The notes under the pieces: model-generated
Seen by the model: the letters and a program-made list of their open reading frames with translations, nothing else
Database searches by the model: none
What the model was told of the DNA's origin: nothing
Part shown: one piece after another, positions 6,190-9,681 of the stretch
How positions within the stretch are numbered: the stretch's first letter is position 1
Layout: each line of letters opens with the position of its first letter
Assembly: GCA_021162905.1 (NCBI GenBank)
Contig: JAGGXT010000281.1
Coordinates: 1 to 9,681, forward strand
DNA: 9,681 bases
Direction of reading: 5' to 3'
DNA from: Candidatus Odinarchaeota archaeon
GTDB lineage: Archaea; Asgardarchaeota; JAGGXT01
Position numbers and translations under genes: made by a program

Positions 6190-6957
6190 TTATACCACCT
6201 TTTCGAATAAAAAGAAGTGCTCAGCAATCTCTGAGCCTGAAAATACCGAAATAACGCTCATAAGTGTAGTTACTATAATATATGCTACAATACTTTCAAC
6301 CGAGGAAAAATTAAAAGCATAAGCATATAACAAATTTGTGAAGACGAAAATAAAACATACAATAACTGAAGCTGCAAAAGCTACATAAATCGATATTCTT
6401 TTATCGCCAATACAGAATCCAGAAAAAAATAATCCTAAAGCTGTAAGCACAACATCGATAAGATCCCAAGGAACCTTCGTTCTATAATAGAAAAAACTCC
6501 CTGCAAATATGATAAGAGCACTAATAATAGCTCCAAATAGTGTAGAAGAAAGATCCCTTTCTCTCAAAATAGTCCTCCCTCTTATAATTCTTTTAGCTTC
6601 TTCTTCAAATAGAAATGAATACTTATATCTCTTATAATAACCTCTTTTTACAAACATCCTAATTAGTTTCCTAGAGATTCTAGATACGGCAAGAGGGTTA
6701 TCTCTCTTATCAACAAGGGCCAGGGCTACTATTCTTTCAAATTCCTTCTCATGACATGCTGTAATTATTAATTTCTTATCCTTAAGCTCAATTATTTGAA
6801 ATCGCTCCATAAAGATATATTCACTAATGTGATTTAATGCTGTTATTAGACCAGACACTAACTGGTCTGTCTCTCTTATTTTTTTGTATTGAGAAATTTT
6901 GTAAATAAAATGAGCGGTTCCTATGTACTTATCTATAATAAAAAGTTGATATATCAT
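6190..6957 (-). CDS. Longin/roadblock-like domain protein with four membrane helices, paralog A
   Basis: First gene of the operon; 255 aa from ATG 6957, exactly the length of its downstream paralog. N-domain: QLFIIDKYIG (4-13), LITALNHIS (37-45), KKLIITA (61-67), a strand IVALALVD and a helix to about 103. The linker 104-137 is very basic. Predicted membrane helices lie at about 138-158, 167-184, 189-215 and 222-240, with SGFCIGDK (179-186) in the same place as SGYFIGRK in paralog B. The shared motifs and layout show an ancient tandem duplication; overall identity is low. The N-terminus is predicted inside the cell. The family is not recognised beyond the fold resemblance. An in-frame GTG at 6966 would add three residues, but neither start has a Shine-Dalgarno; the ATG is better placed for a leaderless mRNA. 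The end of the coding sequence carries the Shine-Dalgarno of the next gene, so the two are probably translationally coupled. Confidence 0.85.
   Translation of the reverse strand: MIYQLFIIDKYIGTAHFIYKISQYKKIRETDQLVSGLITALNHISEYIFMERFQIIELKDKKLIITACHEKEFERIVALALVDKRDNPLAVSRISRKLIRMFVKRGYYKRYKYSFLFEEEAKRIIRGRTILRERDLSSTLFGAIISALIIFAGSFFYYRTKVPWDLIDVVLTALGLFFSGFCIGDKRISIYVAFAASVIVCFIFVFTNLLYAYAFNFSSVESIVAYIIVTTLMSVISVFSGSEIAEHFFLFEKVV
6195..6200 (-). promoter_or_regulatory. Shine-Dalgarno deciding the start of paralog B
   Basis: The minus strand reads AGGTGG and then TATAAT before the ATG at 6188 (6 nt spacing). The site overlaps the last codons of paralog A (Lys-Val-Val-stop). This fixes the start and points to coupled translation. 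Confidence 0.75.
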
Positions 6958-6973
6958 TGCTAGCACTAAAAGA

Positions 6974-6981
6974 ATTTTTAA
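6974..6981 (-). promoter_or_regulatory. TATA box candidate for the membrane-protein operon
   Basis: The minus strand reads CCTTAAAAATTC here. The TATA centre is about 21 nt before the ATG at 6957, which would give a leaderless mRNA. The distance is slightly short, so this is tentative. Confidence 0.35.
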
Positions 6982-7043
6982 GGTATTAGTTTATTGCTAA
7001 TAAGTTCTTAATAAAATTATTTCTATTTTTACACATTGAAAAA

Positions 7044-7052
7044 CTTTAATTA
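7044..7052 (+). promoter_or_regulatory. TATA box candidate for the winged-helix gene
   Basis: CTTTAATTA would direct initiation near 7074 and leave a leader of about 25 nt containing the Shine-Dalgarno AGAGGT (7087-7092), 6 nt before the ATG at 7099. Confidence 0.4.
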
Positions 7053-7087
7053 GCTTGAGATGTTCTAATTAGATTAATAAAAGCTAA
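7047..7087 (+). repeat. Repeats in the divergent promoter region (possible operator)
   Basis: TTAGCTT (7050-7056) and AAGCTAA (7081-7087) form a 7-bp inverted repeat around the palindrome CTAATTAG (7065-7072). TAATTAG occurs twice (7047-7053 and 7066-7072), 19 bp apart, about two helical turns. The right arm touches the Shine-Dalgarno of the next gene. This could be a regulator site or a leader hairpin; chance is possible in AT-rich DNA. Confidence 0.35.
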
Positions 7088-7098
7088 GAGGTATTTTT

Positions 7099-7476
7099 AT
7101 GTCTTCAATTGAAGAAATTGTAGCAAAATTTTTAGATGAAGAAGAAAAAGATCCCGAGGCTAAATTACTCTTGAGCATCCTAAGGGTTCTTTCGTCATAT
7201 TATGGAGTCCTTTGGCTTTCTGAGCTCTACGGTGATCTAATAAAATTTTATTCTTTCTTCGATTGGCCTATTGATTTTGATATTAAGCGAATTGATAAAG
7301 CGGTAGACAAGCTTAAGAAAATGGGACTCATTACGGTTGAGCTTAGGTATAAGGCATCATATACAAATGAAGTAAGAAAAGAAAAGTTTGTAAGATTGGT
7401 TGATATGAGAAAAACCATAGATGCTCTTGCAAACGCAAACGATGATGCTTTCTCGAAATTTCGAAATAGATTTTAG
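7099..7476 (+). CDS. Small winged-helix-like protein, putative DNA-binding regulator
   Basis: A 125-aa protein with a very acidic first 20 residues followed by a pattern typical of winged helix-turn-helix domains: helix 1 LLLSILRVLSSYYG (about 23-36), helix 2 WLSELYGDLIKFY (about 39-51), helix 3 IKRIDKAVDKLKKMGLI (about 62-78), then a strand-turn-strand wing with basic residues, VELRYKASYTNEVRKEKFVR (80-99). The spacing of helix 3 followed by GLI and a beta wing is common in archaeal wHTH regulators. A soluble cytoplasmic protein is expected. The start is ATG 7099 with Shine-Dalgarno AGAGGT 6 nt upstream. It is divergent from the membrane-protein operon across 141 bp (from ATG 6957), so it may regulate that operon or itself; this is inference. 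The acidic N-terminus is unusual for a DNA binder, and a protein-interaction role is the alternative. Confidence 0.75.
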   Translation: MSSIEEIVAKFLDEEEKDPEAKLLLSILRVLSSYYGVLWLSELYGDLIKFYSFFDWPIDFDIKRIDKAVDKLKKMGLITVELRYKASYTNEVRKEKFVRLVDMRKTIDALANANDDAFSKFRNRF

Positions 7477-7513
7477 TTGCTACCTACTATTCTCTTTCCA
7501 TATTTGAAATCAC

Positions 7514-7544
7514 ATTACATATTACGTTATGCCTATGTAATATG
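7514..7544. repeat. Overlapping inverted repeats forming alternative hairpins
   Basis: ATTACATA (7514-7521) pairs with TATGTAAT (7534-7541). The overlapping CATATTAC (7518-7525) pairs with GTAATATG (7537-7544). The two 8-bp stems share bases and exclude each other. They lie 38 nt after the stop of the winged-helix gene. Only a short T4 follows, so a standard terminator is not evident. Confidence 0.5.
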
Positions 7545-7706
7545 AATTTTGCAAATGTGCTTGTTCATAATTTCTATTTTTTGTATAAATTATAGTATAT
7601 GCTAAATTCAGATAAATTTCCCCAGTTATATTTAATTTCAAAAGATAATACAGGGAATGCTCATCTTCTTTCTTCATTTTTATGAAGCTTTTATCCATAT
7701 CGATAA

Positions 7707-7715
7707 ATTTAAATA
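7707..7715 (+). promoter_or_regulatory. TATA box for the ABC exporter operon
   Basis: ATTTAAATA, preceded by CGATAA as a possible BRE, is a close match to the archaeal TATA consensus. Initiation is expected near 7737. The leader to the ABC ATPase would then be about 160 nt, long for an archaeon, and contains a small ORF. Confidence 0.55.
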
Positions 7716-7767
7716 CCAGTTTAGTCATAAAAAACTATAGAACTTCAGAAAAATGGAGTTGAAGATT

Positions 7768-7893
7768 ATGAATATGGATAATAGCTTAAGAATTTTTGAA
7801 CAAAAGGTCTTTCAAAAAAGAGTCATAAGGAGAAATGCGTTGATAAGTAAGGCGCTAACATGGAATTTTCAGATTTTTACATCTTTGAGGTGA
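7768..7893 (+). CDS. Possible small leader ORF, 41 aa, before the ABC ATPase
   Basis: ATG 7768 (or the in-frame ATG at 7753, giving 46 aa) opens a basic peptide beginning MNMDNSLRIF and ending NFQIFTSLR. GGAG at 7755-7758 lies 9 nt before 7768. Its stop TGA (7891-7893) is embedded in the Shine-Dalgarno GAGGTGAT of the next gene, 4 nt before that ATG, the geometry expected for translational coupling. The long leader downstream of a good TATA box also favours something functional there. Against it: the ORF is short, has no recognised family, and AT-rich DNA yields such frames by chance. It could be a leader peptide, a tiny unannotated protein, or nothing. Confidence 0.3.
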   Translation: MNMDNSLRIFEQKVFQKRVIRRNALISKALTWNFQIFTSLR

Positions 7894-7894
7894 T
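7887..7894 (+). promoter_or_regulatory. Near-perfect Shine-Dalgarno of the ABC ATPase
   Basis: GAGGTGAT matches the extended archaeal anti-Shine-Dalgarno complement (GGAGGTGAT) and is 3 nt before the ATG at 7898; the GAGGT core is 6 nt away. Confidence 0.8.
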
Positions 7895-7897
7895 AGT

Positions 7898-8926
7898 ATG
7901 AATGTTATCGAGACAGAGAACTTAGTAAAAATTTACAAAACAAGGAAATGGAAAAAGTTGATACCACCAAGGTTTATCTCTGAAGAAGTTCGAGCTTTAG
8001 ATGGTATAACTTTAAAAATAAGGTCTGGTGAGCTTTTCGGAGTTTTAGGACCAAATGGCGCAGGGAAAACAACATTATCTATGATTCTAGCAGGATTACT
8101 ATACCCGGATGATGGGTTTGCAAACGTCCTAGGTTATGATGTAATTAAAGATACAAGAATGGTACAACTTAATGTAGGCCTAGTAAGTGGTGGTAGGGAG
8201 AGACAATTCTATTATAGATTAACGGGAAGAGAGAATCTGAAATTTTTTGCTAGGTTATACGGTTTAAATAAGAAAGAATCTGAAAGGAGGATAAATGAAC
8301 TTTTAGAAGTAATGCATCTTGATAATCGAGCAGATGATTTAGTTATGAAATACAGCCTTGGAATGAAACAAAAGCTTGCTATTGCTAGAGCATTATTACA
8401 TGATCCACCAGTACTTATATTAGATGAGCCAACATTAGGATTGGATCCCGTAGCTGCAAAAGAATTAAGGCATTTCATCAAAGATCAACTATCAAAATTA
8501 GAAAATAAAACCATAATTCTTACAACTCATTACATGAAGGAAGCTGATGAACTTTGCGACAGAATAGCTATCATAAATAAGGGAAAAATAATAGCTTTAG
8601 ACACACCTGAAAATCTGAAACATATGGTAGAAGAAAGCACTACTATAATTGTTGAAATTCAAGGTGAAATAAATAGAGAAATATCCTCCGAAATAAAAAT
8701 TTCAGAGGATATAATCGCTATCTCATCCGAAATGGCAAATGGTAATGGACACTTACTTAATAGGCTACGAATAATAACAGAAAATGGTGATGATATACTT
8801 CCAGATATTTTAGATATTTTAGTTAAAAAATATGGTTTAAAGGTTTCTAAAGTTCAAATTGTTGAACCCACACTTGAAGACGTATTTATAAAACTAACAG
8901 GACGTGGTTTAAGTGATGAGAGTTAA
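7898..8926 (+). CDS. ABC-2 type exporter, ATP-binding protein
   Basis: A 342-aa nucleotide-binding subunit that powers an ABC-2 (DrrA/NatA-like) exporter at the cytoplasmic face of the membrane. Seen: Walker A GPNGAGKT (51-58), an atypical Q-loop region SGGRERQFYYRLTGRENL, signature YSLGMKQK (152-159) in place of LSGGQ, Walker B VLILDEPT (172-179) with the catalytic Glu 177, and switch His 211 in TTHYMKEADE. SGGxxxxFYxRLTGRENL and YSxGM are, from memory, common to this exporter subgroup, so both variants are normal for it. After the ATPase core comes a roughly 110-residue C-terminal regulatory domain ending LEDVFIKLTGRG, also typical. An N-terminal insert, RKWKKLIPPRFISEE (17-31), precedes the first conserved strand. 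The 3' end overlaps the permease start by 11 nt, showing one operon. The substrate cannot be told; the family exports drugs, lipids, peptides or ions. The start is supported by a near-perfect Shine-Dalgarno. Confidence 0.95.
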   Translation: MNVIETENLVKIYKTRKWKKLIPPRFISEEVRALDGITLKIRSGELFGVLGPNGAGKTTLSMILAGLLYPDDGFANVLGYDVIKDTRMVQLNVGLVSGGRERQFYYRLTGRENLKFFARLYGLNKKESERRINELLEVMHLDNRADDLVMKYSLGMKQKLAIARALLHDPPVLILDEPTLGLDPVAAKELRHFIKDQLSKLENKTIILTTHYMKEADELCDRIAIINKGKIIALDTPENLKHMVEESTTIIVEIQGEINREISSEIKISEDIIAISSEMANGNGHLLNRLRIITENGDDILPDILDILVKKYGLKVSKVQIVEPTLEDVFIKLTGRGLSDES

Positions 8927-9681
8927 TAAACGATTGCCAAACTTTTTTATGGTTATGTCAATAGTAATCTGGCGTGAGTGGATAAGGTTTAGACGTTATA
9001 TGGCATGGTTGATTGTAAATTTTCTCCAACCGTTTCTTTGGGTTACTTTATTTGTAATGTTTGGATACGCATTTATAGGGCCTCAGGGGGATACTACACT
9101 TTTCACAAATTATATAGTTACTGGAATGGGCATGCTTATGTTTGTCTCTGGTATGTTCTGGGGAAGCGGACTTGCATTACGAAGAGAACAATGGGAAGGA
9201 ACTCTTGAGTTTGTATTTGCTGCTCCCATAAACAAATTGTCGCTAATAATTGGCTATTCTATATTTGACCTTGCTTCTACAATGTGGTTTGTTGGAATTG
9301 CAGTAATCTTCGGACATTTTGTATTTGGCTTTAATCCGATGATCAAAGACCCTATAGCTTTTATTTTAATATTTGTGCTTTCAATTCTAAGTTTAATGGG
9401 ATTCGGCATAATATTTGCTGGAGTAACTTTACTTGTTAAAGAAAGCAATGCTCTAATCAACATGTTACAACCAGTTATCTACTTATTCTGCGGAATATTC
9501 TTTCCAGTAACTTCACTTCCAATCTTTATGCAGTACATATCATGGTGTATACCACTAACCTACTCCATAATGGCTGTACAAGAAGTAGTTGTTTTCGGAG
9601 CTACGTTGTCACAAGTTTTGAATTACGTTTTCATACTTATCGGTCTTACCGTTTTCTACTTTATACTTGGATATCTTATAC
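8916..9681 (+). CDS. ABC-2 type exporter permease, cut by window end
   Basis: This is the membrane partner of the preceding ATPase. 255 residues are visible before the sequence stops in mid-gene, so the C-terminus is missing. ATG 8916 overlaps the ATPase gene by 11 nt (in-frame GTG 8913 and ATG 8949 are alternatives). The cytoplasmic N-terminus carries IWREWIRFRRY, the usual basic amphipathic lead-in of ABC-2 permeases. Hydrophobic segments follow at about 29-53, 66-85, 114-137, 146-172, 182-203 and from 231, with the re-entrant-like GIFFPVTSLP before SWCIPLTYS (about 194-217), a pattern well known in this family. The loop LRREQWEGTLEFVFAAP (88-104) is the family's coupling-helix-like region. 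With the ATPase it should form an exporter of unknown substrate. Shorter frames at 9005-9208 (+) and 9254-9463 (-) are shadows. Confidence 0.93.
   Translation, partial: MRVNKRLPNFFMVMSIVIWREWIRFRRYMAWLIVNFLQPFLWVTLFVMFGYAFIGPQGDTTLFTNYIVTGMGMLMFVSGMFWGSGLALRREQWEGTLEFVFAAPINKLSLIIGYSIFDLASTMWFVGIAVIFGHFVFGFNPMIKDPIAFILIFVLSILSLMGFGIIFAGVTLLVKESNALINMLQPVIYLFCGIFFPVTSLPIFMQYISWCIPLTYSIMAVQEVVVFGATLSQVLNYVFILIGLTVFYFILGYLI

Larger units (their letters stand above)
7477..7897. other. 421-bp spacer before the ABC exporter operon
   Basis: No convincing full-size gene is present. It holds a hairpin-forming inverted repeat (7514-7544), T-rich tracts that could end transcripts of the preceding gene (for example 7666-7681), a strong TATA box (7707-7715), a possible 41-aa plus-strand ORF (7768-7893) and the Shine-Dalgarno of the ABC ATPase (7887-7894). 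A 68-codon minus-strand frame (7522-7728) was judged spurious. Confidence 0.6.

Noticed and set aside
6189..6227. Longer N-terminus for membrane paralog B, starting at 6227
   Set aside because: It would overlap paralog A by 38 bp, while ATG 6188 has AGGTGG at 6 nt spacing and gives the same N-terminal motif position as paralog A.
7522..7728. 68-codon minus-strand frame before the exporter operon
   Set aside because: It has no Shine-Dalgarno and no TATA box at the right distance. It contains the plus-strand TATA box and part of the hairpin repeat, and its translation has no recognisable family. A small real gene cannot be fully excluded.
8212..8481. 89-codon minus-strand frame within the ABC ATPase
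   Set aside because: It is antisense to the signature and Walker B region of the ATPase, whose motifs are intact.
9005..9463. Two short frames (9005-9208 plus, 9254-9463 minus) in the permease
   Set aside because: Both are shadows of the open permease frame beginning at 8916, which shows the expected membrane segments.

Overview
The window reads as chromosomal DNA of an AT-rich archaeon. The support is an archaeal-type SUI1/aIF1 initiation factor, a double-domain KaiC-like ATPase, TATA-type promoters placed for leaderless or short-leader transcripts, and Shine-Dalgarno sequences matching an archaeal 16S tail (GGAGG, GAGGTGAT). A TACK-group or related uncultivated archaeon is a reasonable guess, but nothing here fixes the lineage. 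No rRNA, tRNA or CRISPR array was seen.

Layout. Bases 44-847 are a decayed, GC-richer insertion sequence of about 804 bp. Its 17-bp terminal inverted repeats still match at 16 positions, but its IS6-like DDE transposase is broken by in-frame stops and several frameshifts. Next comes a two-domain KaiC-family ATPase (955-2376, +, TTG start). It is convergent with aIF1/SUI1 (2449-2748, -), which lies downstream of glycerol kinase glpK (2849-4342, -). Divergent from glpK is an unrecognised 304-aa protein (4504-5418, +). It meets, tail to tail with only 2 nt between stops, a two-gene minus-strand operon of paralogous 255-aa membrane proteins (5421-6188 and 6190-6957). Each has a roughly 105-residue soluble N-domain that looks longin/roadblock-like, a charged linker and four membrane helices. 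Divergent from that operon is a small winged-helix-like protein (7099-7476, +). After a 421-bp spacer with a strong TATA box, a possible 41-aa leader ORF and a hairpin-forming repeat, an ABC-2 type exporter follows: ATPase 7898-8926 and permease from 8916, cut by the window end.

How the genes fit together. The only firm functional units are the ABC exporter pair and the tandem membrane-protein pair. KaiC, aIF1 and GlpK look like independent housekeeping or signalling genes. GlpK has no glycerol facilitator or glycerol-3-phosphate dehydrogenase next to it. The most novel part is 4504-7476: an orphan protein, two sensor-like membrane paralogs, and a winged-helix protein sharing a divergent promoter region with them. 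That these form one system is inference from layout only.
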